Below, piece by piece: positions 8,775-18,639 of a DNA stretch of 64,000 nucleotides. Below the pieces are notes generated by a model. It saw only the letters and a program-made list of their open reading frames with translations. It had not been told where the DNA came from and made no database searches. Made by a program: the position numbers and the translations under genes. The DNA is from Eurosta solidaginis (lineage: Eukaryota; Arthropoda; Insecta; Diptera; Tephritidae). Where the stretch lies: contig NC_090322.1 of the NCBI RefSeq assembly GCF_040869045.1, positions 79,631,675-79,695,674 of the forward strand, read 5' to 3'. Every line of letters starts with the position of its first letter. Position 1 is the first letter of the stretch.

Positions 8775-9216
8775 GTAAGTAAATTGGCTACCATATTAAA
8801 TAATTTGTCATCCTTTTGTTGATAATCAACTGAAGAATGCAAATACGACAGAGTTCGAAGTTCATGAGAAAACCAATTAATTTTTTTAATTAGCGTTTGG
8901 AGAGAAAAATAGATATGTATGTATGCATAGAACTGCATAGAAGGGGAGGCAATAATTAATTATCAGTAGATTTGCAAGATTTTTGTCATTTTCCCTGCAT
9001 CGCAGTTGTCATTACATTGCGTTAAGAGAGGACATCAACACCTTACTGCCCACAGCCAGTTAAAATTTTTGTAAATTTTGCTCTTTTCATCACTGTTTCA
9101 AAACGTGGAAAGTTATATATCGAGCATTCTATGGAGAATGGTACATTTTAGCAGACTTTCGCATGCCGGTATTATTAATATTCAATCCCTAGAAGTTTAA
9201 TGTAGTCATATCAATA
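8775..9216. other. Probable second intron of the succinyl-CoA ligase pseudogene and unassigned DNA
   Basis: Begins with the donor-like GTAAGT after exon B. I do not find the next exon (the catalytic-histidine region of the alpha subunit) here, so the captured gene fragment probably ends inside this stretch. No other feature is recognised. Confidence 0.4.
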
Positions 9217-9261
9217 GTTCCCGAGATGGTGGGGCTAGTACCACAATGGTGCTTGTTACCG

Positions 9262-9705
9262 GAACGTAGATAAATAGATAATTTATTGAGGATTGCACAG
9301 TGACTTGCACATCATCCTAGCCGACTTCCTTGATGAACCCCAGCAGTGTTCTTTGCTTGAGTGATTAAATGTGGGAATGCTCTGGCCATGGTGAGCCCAT
9401 AAACTTAGCCCTACGTCTTGAAATTGCGCCGCAATATAGAAGGATATGGTCCACCGTCTGCTGATCCATCACAAAATCGGTATGTGTTGTTCGATATTAT
9501 ACCCAGCTTTTGCATATGACTGTTCAGTCTACAATGTCTTGTAAGAATAGCCGTTAGGGTTCTTAGGTTATCTTTTTGAGAGGCCTATTAATGCCCTAAT
9601 TCGAGTTGTGCTGTAACCCCCTAACAGTAACTTAGATTGACTCAGGCCTGGCATATTGCGCCAGTGTTCTCTCTTTTCCCTCCCTTCTGCTAATAAATGC
9701 CCCTG
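9262..9705 (-). pseudogene. LINE-C: C-terminal tail of an RNase H-bearing non-LTR element
   Basis: Reading down from 9705 on the minus strand: HWRNMPGLSQSKLLLGG, LIGLSKR, then after a stop LRTLTAILTRHCRLNSHMQKLG and a CRFC-like knuckle (YRFC). The LTGHCRLN...H..KLG...CRFC layout is the zinc-knuckle C-terminus that follows RNase H in R1/I-group LINEs. It should join the RNase H domain at 11800-11310. The intervening 1.6 kb are other LINE fragments that inserted between the two. Confidence 0.72.
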
Positions 9706-10275
9706 TGGGCCAACTGGCAGGAACGGCTGGGGATCGAATCGATCCAATAGGTGCGACCGATCACAAATTGTCATCAATGTCCTCTAACGGGAGTCCAAAG
9801 AAAATTTCTGTTTCAACAGGGGTGGACCATAATGAGAGGAGTGTTAGAGGCGTTGGTTCCACAATACAGTTAAATAGATGGTTGGTGACATGTGGGGACA
9901 CATTACAAGCAGGACAATGTTTTGTATGTCGGGGTTGATTCTGGATAGGTAAGAGTTTAACCTGTTACGTTATCCAGCTCGAAGTTGAGCTAGAGTGACT
10001 ACTCTCGTTTCCCTAGGGAGAGTGCGTTCCTCCTCTGCTAGTTTTGTTCTTTGAGTACAGGAATCACCGGCATAGAGGTCCGACGCCTGTTTGTGGAGTT
10101 CACTGAAGACATGCTTGTGTTTTTTAGCTTCATACGGCTGTGTTCTCAGGAGCCGTATTTCCTCATAATGTAATGAGGCCGTGAACAACAAGAGCCACAA
10201 AAGATTCATAAAAGTTACGAGGACGCTGGATTTTGGAATCTAGCCCAGAGCAACCTGTCCGATGCAACCATCCCT
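9706..10275 (-). pseudogene. LINE-D 3' fragment (minus copy)
   Basis: Closely matches the 3' end of the plus-strand LINE-D at about 58440-58910. Shared blocks include RTQPYEAKKHKHV, LAEEERTLPRETR, TLAQLRAG, NRLNSYLSRINPDIQN, and the non-coding end GATCGGTC(G/A)CACCTATTGGAT. Stops and frameshifts break it. It sits inside LINE-C. Confidence 0.85.
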
Positions 10276-10297
10276 TGCACGTGAAACACTGACAAGA

Positions 10298-11150
10298 GTA
10301 TTTATTTTTTTAATTTAATTTATTTATTATTACGGCTGTTTAGGCCTAAAACTTAAACTACTAAGTACAATTCATTGTTATAATCACTTATTTCTATTGA
10401 ATATGCTGTTGGAATGCCATGTGATTCCGATCAGCATATTTACTAGCGTGACAAAAGGACGAGTCTGGGAGCCACTCATTACGACGTTTCCAATCCTCCA
10501 GTGCTCCCAGCTTAAGGCAACAAAATTTGGAACTTTTATTTTTCAATTATATGTGTATTTTAAGCTGTCGGAATGTATTAGTCTCCGATCAATGCAGCTA
10601 AACATGTCTTTGGATGTTGGAAATTGAAAATAACCCCTCAACTTTGTTTATTAAAGACGCTGTCGGAATGCATGAAGACTCCGATTAACACAGCTCAACA
10701 TATAATGGGAGGTTGAAAAGGACGTGTTTCCAATCCCCCCTGCTGCAACTTTTATTTGGCCTTATTTTCGTTATTTTTGTTACACATTATATAATTTTAT
10801 TGTTATATTAATGCTGTCAGAATGCGAGTGATTCCGATCAGCAACAGTAAATACCAGCTGGAAATACCGAATTCCATCGAAATTAGTTGTTGGAACTGTC
10901 TGGAGTTACAGGTGGCCACCGATTTTCTTTTCCTTAGGGCTGGATGCATTGTATTTGGCTGCTACCAATATTACCATTCCCTTTTCGGGCTCCAGTATCG
11001 GTATACCATGTAAAAAAATAAAAGAAAAAAGAACTTTATCTTATTGAAAGGGTTTTACAATGCTCCAATAAACTTTTTTTTAAAAGTATTATACTTTTTA
11101 TGTGATTAGGAAGTTCATTGAAATATTTCAGGCCCTTATATATATGACCG
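10298..11150 (-). mobile_element. LINE-E 3' end with hairpin repeats in its 3' UTR
   Basis: On the minus strand, a LINE C-terminal stretch (GLKYFNELPNHIKSI, 11150-11050) is followed by about 700 bp of non-coding DNA and an A-rich AAATAAATTAAATT-like tail (10330-10298). Four imperfect palindromes lie in the UTR at 10405-10434, 10564-10598, 10659-10694 and 10813-10842. Each has the plan GCTGTCGGAATG, loop, GATTCCGATCAGC. The first extends to AATATGCTG...CAGCATATT. A plus-strand relative at 59040-59700 has the same kind of 3' UTR. These hairpins may serve the element's own RT recognition; that is inference. Confidence 0.6.
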
Positions 11151-11310
11151 TCCTAAAAAGATTCTTTTCCGACAAACGCAGCAAACCCATTTCTCAGTAC
11201 TGGGGTCAGGAGAAGTACCCGGATTGGGGTCGATACCTTCCCGGAAGAGGAGAGTATGGCGCAGACCCGCTGCAAGGATCTGCTGGGAGGTTGACAATTT
11301 GTGGGAGAGA
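11151..11310 (-). pseudogene. LINE ORF N-terminal fragment with NPG motif and Cys pair
   Basis: Minus-strand frame LLFREGIDPNPG followed by WVCCVCRKRI. An NPG motif shortly before a CxxC zinc finger is seen at the start of some LINE ORFs, where NPGP can act as a 2A-type ribosome-skipping peptide. Here the final Pro is Thr and the acidic residue before it is Asp, so skipping activity is doubtful. It is fused by deletion or insertion to the RNase H end upstream and to LINE-E downstream. Confidence 0.45.
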
Positions 11311-11800
11311 CGCAACAAATTAAACATTGAGTCCGCCTGCTCATTGCCCTCCACTCCCCTGTGGCCTAGGACCCAGGCCAACAGTACTACGTTGTGTGCT
11401 CCTAATTGATTCAGCTTTTCTACGCACTGAAGGAACAGTGCTGACTTTATTTCGAACGCCGCAAATGCCTTTAGTGGAACCTGACTGCCTGACTGAGTAT
11501 GGCAATTGTTTCATTGGGGTATCAGCGCTGAAGGTTCAGCTTAGCGCACTAGCTTATGGCGAATACTTCCGCTCGAAAATGCTCGGATGTGCTTTTAGAG
11601 TTACTGATATTTTGGTTCTGGGTTCGAAAACTCTGGCTCCAATCCCCTCTGGCGTCTTCGAGCCATCTATGTACAATACGATCTTGAGCAGACTAGTAAT
11701 ACATTGCACCCGCCTATACCTATACAGCCGTACCAAGAGACGGAGCAGCCCATTACATATTGGCACAACCGGAGCACTGCTGGACATCCATCCTATATGG
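11310..11800 (-). pseudogene. LINE-C RNase H domain, frameshifted
   Basis: The minus strand reads VLYIDGSKTPEGIGA (first catalytic Asp, 11675 region). After frame changes come SDSQ-type remnants, then AWVLGHRGVEGNEQADSM (11381-11320), the terminal His/Asp block of type I RNase H. At least two frameshifts and a stop lie between. RNase H would digest RNA during reverse transcription in I/R1-group LINEs. Its natural continuation is at 9705-9262. Confidence 0.8.
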
Positions 11801-11935
11801 AAGCTATGTATTCAAAAGTGTTTGTACCAGTGGCTGGTGCACACCGAACTGAACCAATGTATGCTATATTGAGTCCTGCACAAATACCAAGCTATGTTTA
11901 TGTAAATAATATTACTGCTAATGTCAATTTGCACA
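11801..11935 (+). pseudogene. Host-like low-complexity protein fragment, upstream piece
   Basis: An open plus frame reads HPSYMEAMYSKVFVPVAG, AILSPAQIPSYVYVNNITANVNLH and is cut at 11936 by the SAM/C2H2 element. The reading continues after the element at 18266 (AHTVPTFIQGGTP). A second copy of the downstream part at 20137 reads AHPVPTFMQGGTPHYFHGD. The Pro/Tyr-rich composition and lack of transposon motifs suggest an exon of a host gene; I do not recognise which. A TGA sits where Trp is likely, just before AHPVP, in both copies. Confidence 0.5.
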
Positions 11936-11939
11936 CCCA

Positions 11940-12380
11940 GAAAAAAAATCGTGTTGAATCAACACTTTTTTAACACTTTTTGTGTTTAAAATTTTTCAAA
12001 CCGAAGCATAGTGTAATCCTCGTGTTAAAAGTGTTAATTCAACATGTTCTTAAAGTGCTTATTCAACACTATGGAAAGTGTTGATTGAACACTAAAATTT
12101 GGTTAATTCAACATGATATTTAACACGGTGGTTACTGTTAAATTAACAGGAATTATTGTAAAAAGTGTTAATTCAACATTAACTTAAAGTGTGTATTTAA
12201 CACTATGAAAAGTGTTGATTTTACACCAAAATATTGTTGATTTTACATGATATTTAACATGATACCTATGGTTAAACTAACAGGAATTAATGTTGAATTA
12301 ACACTGCATGATCGTGTTAAAACAACAGTAAATCCTGTTAAGTTTAACACTATCCCCTGTTGTTTTACCCTTAAGTAAAA
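11940..12380. repeat. Left subterminal repeat array of the SAM/C2H2 element
   Basis: Two diverged units of about 131 bp (from about 12028 and 12160), built from AAGTGTTAATTCAACAT, TTCAACACTATGGAAAGTGT and ACATGATATTTAACA words. Many short inverted GTGTTAA/TTAACAC pairs could fold. The position mirrors the right-end array. Confidence 0.75.
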
Positions 12381-12731
12381 GTCTTGTTTTAAAGTTGACT
12401 CTAAAGTGGTTGTATTTATTAAACACATGCAATATATATACATTTTTAACTTAAATCTTGTGATAAATGAAATTAATTCAGCGTTGTTATATTAGTATAC
12501 TTATGTAATCAGACTTGAGAAAAATCTTATGCGAATAATACCCGCTATATATAATATATAGTAATAATAATAATTAAAATAATACATTTTGGCCAACCAT
12601 TTTAATAATACTTCACAAACTTTTAAATGCTCTTTAAGGCGTCTTGTTTTACTAACATATTTCACCGATTTTTTAAATAATATGTATATACTTAAATAAT
12701 TTTTCAATTTTTTTTTTTTTAATTTTTATTA

Positions 12732-13049
12732 GTCCAGGCATATTAGACGAAAAACCAATGAATGGTGGAACTCTTTCGGACCATAGCTTTCTTTGGTTTA
12801 TGGAATTCTCCCACTAATGAACATGAAACGTTGAAAAAATAAACCAAAAATTTCCAGAGCATACTTTGCTGCAGCCATTTAAAGTGCATTTTTTTTTGCG
12901 TTTTTTTATTATTTCGAGAATGGCAGCAGCTGTCAAAAAATTTTTGGTTTATTTTTTCAACGTTTCATGTTCATAAGTAGGAGAATTCCATAAACCAAAG
13001 AAAGCTATGGTCAGGAAGAATTCCACCTGAGATGCTAATATGCCTGGAC
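12732..13049. mobile_element. 318 bp foldback MITE with TA duplication
   Basis: The two arms of about 120-130 bp are inverted copies: both start GTCCAGGCATATTAG and run through CCATAGCTTTCTTTGGTTTA and CATGAAACGTTGAAAAAATA. TA flanks both ends, as for Tc1/mariner elements. The central 60 bp are unique and there is no ORF. It sits 3' of the C2H2 gene within the larger element, so it inserted later. Confidence 0.88.
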
Positions 13050-13328
13050 TATATATGGAATACGAGAATGGCGAACATACTTATATGTCTTTTTTATGCC
13101 ACTATTATGTAAAAAATTTATGTTTAATAATAAAATAAAATCTCGTATGATATGAAAATTCAGCATTTTTTTTTTAAATATGTAAATACATATATATTTG
13201 TATATTCAGTCTTCTACAAAATTTGTAGATAATATATGTGTAACTTTCTTTATAAAAAATATTAATATAAAACTTGTTCCTATACATACATATGGGACAA
13301 ATCATGTTTTTAAAATGTTGTATTCATT

Positions 13329-14288
13329 TCAAAAACTTTTCAAACGTATAACCTTTTTCTTATTTCGTAAAATATGTGCATATAGGGGTGGAGAATATAT
13401 GTCCCCACTATTTATAATAAAAAAATTGAATGATTTTTCCCCCAATACATATGCTTGAATATGTGGACTAAAACTTATATTATATTTTGAACATATGAAG
13501 AAAAGTTTTTGTAAAGTTTCACCATGTATGACATTTGTATAACTTTGGTTGTTATCTTTTAAAGTTTGCATATTTTCCAATGTATCTTTTAAATTGCTTT
13601 TCGATTGAAAATATTTAGCAATTTGAAATTTTATGGGCATAATTACTCCTACGACTTTGTTGGAATGCAATCCGGGACTATTATTGATAACAATTTCGGA
13701 AATCTCTTCACTAATAGTATATGAAGAGGGAAATTTAAAAATTTCTTCATTTTCTAAAGATTTCAAAAAACGATACTCGCTAGAAATATGTTCAAAAGGT
13801 GAAAAAAGTTTTCGGAATTGATTTTCGATAAAGATTCTTTGATTGAGGTCTGCTATAAGTGGTGAGATTGACATTAAAACATGTTCCTGAATTGGTTTTA
13901 AAATTTTTTCATTTACATTGTCTAAAACATTAAGCACATCCTTTCTATTAAAATTATTTTTGTCATGTAGAGATAAAATGAATCGATTAATATCCAACTG
14001 AGCTATATTTTCACTGCTTGCAGTAGGGCCAATTTGTAGTACGTTTTCGTGTGTTTCCCTTTCACTGTAAAATACTTGTTGTTCTTGCGAACTCGTAACT
14101 ACAGCCGAACGTGCGTGAACTCTCTTTAAATGGTTTTGAAAGGTATAAACGTTTGAAAAGCACTGCCCACATTTAGGTGCATTACAAATAAATTTTTTTA
14201 TCTTATTAAACGTATGAAAAGTTTTTAAATGAGCGATCAAACTTTTTGCCTCTAACGCAACAAAATTGCAAAGAAAACATTTAAACAT
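13329..14288 (-). CDS. C2H2 zinc-finger protein of the SAM/C2H2 element
   Basis: 319 codons. Residues 1-25 form one finger (FKCFLCNF ... HLKTFH); residues 32-60 form a second (FICNAPKCGQCF ... HLKRVH). The rest is helical and Lys/Asn-rich with no fold I can name; it includes SPLIADLNQRIF, FRKLFSPFEHISSEYRFL and SYTNVIHGETLQKL. The ATG at 14288 lies 10 bp after the stop of the upstream SAM gene and directly behind an AG acceptor-like TTTAACAG, so it may be read from a spliced or bicistronic transcript. The frame is intact, in contrast to the SAM gene. It could be an element-encoded DNA-binding protein. From memory, similar paired SAM and C2H2 families occur in many copies in fish and invertebrate genomes; I cannot verify that here. 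Confidence 0.65.
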   Translation of the reverse strand: MFKCFLCNFVALEAKSLIAHLKTFHTFNKIKKFICNAPKCGQCFSNVYTFQNHLKRVHARSAVVTSSQEQQVFYSERETHENVLQIGPTASSENIAQLDINRFILSLHDKNNFNRKDVLNVLDNVNEKILKPIQEHVLMSISPLIADLNQRIFIENQFRKLFSPFEHISSEYRFLKSLENEEIFKFPSSYTISEEISEIVINNSPGLHSNKVVGVIMPIKFQIAKYFQSKSNLKDTLENMQTLKDNNQSYTNVIHGETLQKLFFICSKYNISFSPHIQAYVLGEKSFNFFIINSGDIYSPPLYAHILRNKKKVIRLKSF

Positions 14289-14297
14289 GCTGTTAAA

Positions 14298-16766
14298 TTA
14301 TTTTACGGTCTGTAGGTAGCTTGTATGTAAGACAATATTTGGAGTTGCTATGCATTCAATATCAAAAAAATAATGTTGTATAAAAGTGTACAGGTTTTTC
14401 GCTTCCGCAGGATACTCAAAATTCAGGACATGAAATAACTTAAATATAGTATCAAGTGCTTTTAAAAATGTAGGCACCTTATATAGAATACCATCGAAAA
14501 GAATATAAAAACTAGCCAAACTAGCTATATCTGGTCCAATAACTAAAATTATAGTTTGCAATGGAAGTTCTTTCCCCATAGCCTTCAACTTAAGTTCTTC
14601 ATATAGTCTTTGGTAATCATTAATGCATTCACAGTGCAGTACTGTAGCGTTTTGAGCTTCGCCTATAGACGGCTTCCATTTCAGACGTTTGCCGGCATTT
14701 GCTTGCTGGACAGAAATCATTTATGGCTTTAGCACAGCATGTAAAAGCAACGTAATTATACAATCTTTTGAATCTGCGATAAAAAGTAAATTACATTAAT
14801 ACATTATTATTTATGCTAAAGTATAGGTATTAAATTACCGTCATTCAGGGATGTCTCTATTTTAGCCAATAAATTTTTGGATGCTGAATCCTTTACTTTT
14901 TCATTCATGTATGGAAGTATAGTCGTTGTAAAATTAGGCCATTCGGTGAACAAACTTTGGGATTTGCCCGGGTATTTCAATTCGAAATCAATTTCAATCT
15001 ACGTATATATGTATGAAGAAAAAAAATTTTATGAATATACTTTTTACTTACATATGATCATATTTAAAATTCAAGGTCAATTATTCTTACCAAGGAGTAT
15101 CCAAGTGAATGTTTTAAAAGCGGCCATTCAATAAGCACATTTTTGCTTTTATTTTTGACATCTTCTATTCTTAAGGCAATCGTATCTCTCCAGTTTTGTT
15201 CTACAACACTCCATGGTTCCACGTTATGTGAAAGCCATATTTTTATGCCCTAAGCATCTTCATCTACCAATATAATAAAAGTAAATTTAATAAAACACAA
15301 ATGGTACATTTAAACAAAATGTATACCTTCGGTTTGAGTTTCTGTCTGTTCGGTTATTTTATAACTACTTATATCGATTTCCGCATCCTTGACTTTTGTA
15401 CCCCTTTTCATTTTACGGCGGACATTTGTTGCTTTGTCATATAATTTTCCAGTAGGATTTTTTCCACTGCGTTTGTTGCAGTAATATCTCTGTATATATG
15501 TAAGTAAAATAATGAAACAAATGTTTTATAAGGGAGGCCCGAAATCAGGTGCTATTTTGGAATAATCATAGTATTAAATCTAAAGCTTTGTATCGTTGGT
15601 GAATTCATTTTACCATTACGCGCCCAATACATTAAATCAAACATGGCACAACATTTTAGCTTTGATACTACTTACAACAAAACTGACACCTGGATATCGG
15701 GATAATACATAGCCAATATTAAACACGTTTGTTTTTTATAAAAATCTTACCAAATCTTCTATAGGAAATAATAGTATAATTTGTTCTGAAAAATTTATGA
15801 TATCCCTCATTTTCATAGGGATCGACCGCTCAGAAAAATGTTGGACTATGATATTTACCAAGGCTTCGCGATGTTCGTCTAGCAACAAACAATGTTCCTT
15901 ATATTGTTGCAAAATGCTTTGGCCCCATGGAGTTGCTTTTAGTATTTCATCTAGACTCTTTACAGGTGTACTTGCTGCGACAGATTGAGATTTGTGGCTA
16001 CAGCTAAGCGAACTATTTGAAGATTCCAAAAAACAAACAATATTTTCCTGCAATAAAAAATGAAATGCAAAAAAATATATATGTGTACATTTAACTAAAA
16101 CTAACGCTTACTTTATTTTCCTTCAAATTGGCTAGCCTTTGCTTAAATTTAATTCTAGTCCCAAGCATTGAAACAGGGAAAAGTTCATTGATATCGTCTT
16201 CTTTAATTAAAAACAGGCTCTCAATGTCCATTCCACAGTCTGAAAATATAAAATATGTATATTTATGAATATGCACTAGGGTGGGACTCCTTTTGCAAAT
16301 TTGTCAAACAAAGCAAGAATTTGCTGACGTTTAGCAATTTCTAGCAGGTTGTCGCATTACCATATCTTGAAATATTTCCACAGATTACGTTTTCACTACC
16401 TAACATAAATTTCCGAAAAGTTTTTGATTTATTCCTTAATACAAATTTGCCTCCATACAAATATGGAGCACCCTAATGTGCACACTTATTAACAAACATA
16501 CAATTGAAGATTGAATGAATAGGTTCCTGTTCATAAAAACTTAATTAAATTATCTTACCTATCATTCTTTTGTACACATCTTCGCCAAAATCCATTTTTC
16601 CGGAAATGATGTCCTTTAGATTCGCATTCTCGCACTTCGGAGCTGCTGTGGTGCCGCTCTGAGGCAGAGAAGTCTCAATTTCACCAGAAGGCAGCAGCTC
16701 ACCACTGGGCCCAATAATAAATATTTGGCTGGATTCTTGGTCAACATCACTCACTACACTGCTCAT
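14298..16766 (-). pseudogene. Seven-exon SAM-domain gene of the TIR element
   Basis: Exons on the minus strand: 16766-16559, 16239-16112, 16047-15751, 15489-15327, 15263-15091, 14998-14839 and 14773-14298. Every intron has GT...AG ends, and the phases (1,0,0,1,0,1) agree throughout, giving 534 codons plus stop. Exons 1-2 encode a SAM-like domain (DIESLFLIKEDDINELFP, LGTRIKFKQRLANLK). Exon 3 has ILKATPWGQSILQQYKE and IVQHFSERSIPMKM. Exon 4 has a basic NKRSGKNPTGKLYDKA stretch. Exon 5 has WLSHNVEPWSVVEQNW, exon 6 ELKYPGKSQSLFTEWP, and exon 7 an I-LVIGPDIASLASF segment ending in EYPAEAKN. Two in-frame stops break this copy: TAG at 15250-15252 and TAA at 14721-14723. No transposase motif is seen. 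Function is unknown; SAM domains usually mediate protein or RNA binding. Confidence 0.75.
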
Positions 16767-16898
16767 TTTACTAACGAAATGCTTTAATTAAATATTTATG
16801 AATAAACTTGAGCAATTATCAAAACAAAATACAACTCACAATATTATATTGCAAGCGACGCTGACATTTCGAGAAAAATTATGAATTTATAACGGGAT

Positions 16899-18130
16899 AT
16901 TTGCTGTTGTTCTTTTTTCAACACTTTTCAGTGTTACTTCAGCACTAAAATAATGTTATCAGACTACTTCATGTTACATGAATTCGAAGAATTTGTTGCT
17001 GTTGTTCTTTTTCAACACTTTTCAGTGTTACTTCAGCACTAAAATATTGTTATCAGACTACTTAATGTTACATGAAGTCGAAGAAGTTGTTGCTGTTGTT
17101 CTTTTTTTAACACTTTTCAGTGTTACTTCAACAGTAAAATATTGTTATTAGACTGCTCCATGTTACATGAAGTCTAAGTCAACATTTTTAAATGTTTCTT
17201 TAACAGTAAAATAATGTTATCAGACTACTTCATGTTACATGAATTCGAAGAATTTGTTGCTGTTGTTCTTTTTTCAACACTTTTCAGTGTTACTTCAGCA
17301 CTAAAATATTGTTATCAGACTACTTAATGTTACATGAAGTCGAAGAAGTTGTTGCTGTTGTTCTTTTTTTAACACTTTTCAGTGTTACTTCAACAGTAAA
17401 ATATTATTATTAGACTGCTCCATGTTACATGAAGTCTAGGTCAACATTTTTAAATGTTACTTTAACAGTAAAATAATGTTATCAGACTACTTCATGTTAC
17501 ATGAATTCGAAGAATTTGTTGCTGTTGTTCTTTTTTCAACACTTTTCAGTGTTACTTCAGCACTAAAATATTGTTATCAGACTACTTAATGTTCCATGAA
17601 GTCGAAGAAGTTGTTGCTGTTGTTCTTTTTTTAACACTTTTCAGTGTTACTTCAACAGTAAAATATTGTTATTAGACTGCTCCATGTTACATGAAGTCTA
17701 AGTCAACATTTTTAAATGTTACTTTAACAGTAAAATAATGTTATCAGACTACTTCATGTTACATGAATTCGAAGAATTTGTTGCTGTTGTTCTTTTTTCA
17801 ACACTTTTCAGTGTTACTTCAGCACTAAAATATTGTTATCAGACTACTTAATGTTACATGAAGTCGAAGAAGTTGTTGCTGTTGTTCTTTTTTTAACACT
17901 TTTCAGTGTTACTTCAACAGTAAAATATTGTTATTAGACTGCTCCATGTTACATGAAGTCTAACTCAACATTTTTAAATGTTACTTTAACAGTAAAATAA
18001 TGTTATCAGACTACTTCATGTTACATGAATTCGAAGAATTTGTTGCTGTTGTTCTTTTTTCAACACTTTTCAGTGTTACTTCAACAGTAAAATATTGTTA
18101 TCAGTATACTTCATCTTACATGAAGTCGAA
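16899..18130. repeat. 262 bp higher-order repeat array, right subterminal
   Basis: GTTGCTGTTGTTCTTTTT recurs at 16994, 17255, 17518, 17780 and 18042, a period of 261-263 bp. Between these, a related unit starts at 17089, 17351, 17613 and 17875. Each 262 bp unit thus consists of a 95 bp and a 167 bp subunit, both built from AACACTTTTCAGTGTTACTT, TTATCAGACTACTT and ATGTTACATGAA words. Copies differ by only a few bases, so the array is recently homogenised. It lies just inside the right TIR of the SAM/C2H2 element. Confidence 0.95.
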
Positions 18131-18265
18131 GAAGTAAAAATCTTGTTTGCCAGATAGTGTTAATTTGAAAAATTTTGAAAAATTGTTGTTGCTTTGCATG
18201 TTAAAATCGATCGTGTGAAATTAACATGAATCGTGTTGCTTAAAAATTACGATTTTTTCTCTGGG

Positions 18266-18405
18266 TGCACAGTTGAGCACATACAGTACCTACGTTTATA
18301 CAAGGTGGAACACCACCTACATGGCGATGTAGGCACCGATCAGGTTGTTGTAAGAGATTAATTAAAATATGTTATTCATAAACACTGATTCTTATATTTT
18401 CATTA
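18266..18405 (+). pseudogene. Host-like protein fragment, continuation after the SAM/C2H2 element
   Basis: Starts with the TGCACA duplication, then GTTGAGCACATACAGTACCT encoding AHTVPTFIQGGTP. About 130 bp, to ATAAACACTGATTCTTATAT, is repeated with roughly 10% differences at 20137-20280, on the other side of the R1-type LINE. Confidence 0.55.
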
Positions 18406-18434
18406 TCATTAAACTGTAGACTAGACTCATGACG

Positions 18435-18572
18435 GGTATTCTTACTGGACACTGCTTTCTGGCGTCACATGCCTTTAAATTAGGCTTGGTCAGTGATAGC
18501 AGATGTAGGAAGTGTGGGTTGGAGGAGAAAACGATCGATTACGTTGTGCTCGTGCCCTGCGCTTGCCGGGCT
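18435..18572 (+). pseudogene. LINE C-terminal zinc-knuckle fragment
   Basis: Reads GILTGHCFLASHAFKLGLVSDS, CRKCGLEEKTIDYVV. This is the LTGHC...H...LG...CRKCG knuckle of RNase H-bearing LINEs. About 45 codons, then it is replaced by the R1-type RT that follows. Confidence 0.65.
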
Positions 18573-18639
18573 AAGACTCCAGCTGACAGCTGTCAGATCT
18601 AGAAGCAGCAAGTGGCTTAAGTTCTAGGAGCCCGCTGGA

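Larger units (their letters stand above)
11936..18265 (-). mobile_element. 6.33 kb TIR element carrying a SAM-domain gene and a C2H2 gene
   Basis: The left terminus CCCAGAAAAAAAATCGT is matched by CCCAGAGAAAAAATCGT at the right end read inward (16 of 17). TGCACA flanks both sides (11930-11935 and 18266-18271). The second copy of the flanking host-like sequence at 20137 is uninterrupted at the equivalent point (GCACGGTTGAGCAC), which acts as an empty site. Inside, from right to left: a 262 bp repeat array (16899-18130), a seven-exon gene (16766-14298), a C2H2 gene (14288-13329), a mariner-like MITE (12732-13049), and another repeat array (11940-12380). Both arrays share AACACTTTT/GTTAATTCAACAC-like words with each other. 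I recognise no DDE transposase or other known transposition enzyme. Confidence 0.82.

Noticed and set aside
11327..11872. 181-codon plus-strand open frame
   Set aside because: Antisense to the LINE-C RNase H domain, whose catalytic motifs are on the minus strand.
16899..18130. CRISPR-like array
   Set aside because: Units are contiguous 262 bp higher-order repeats without unique spacers, in an evidently eukaryotic window.
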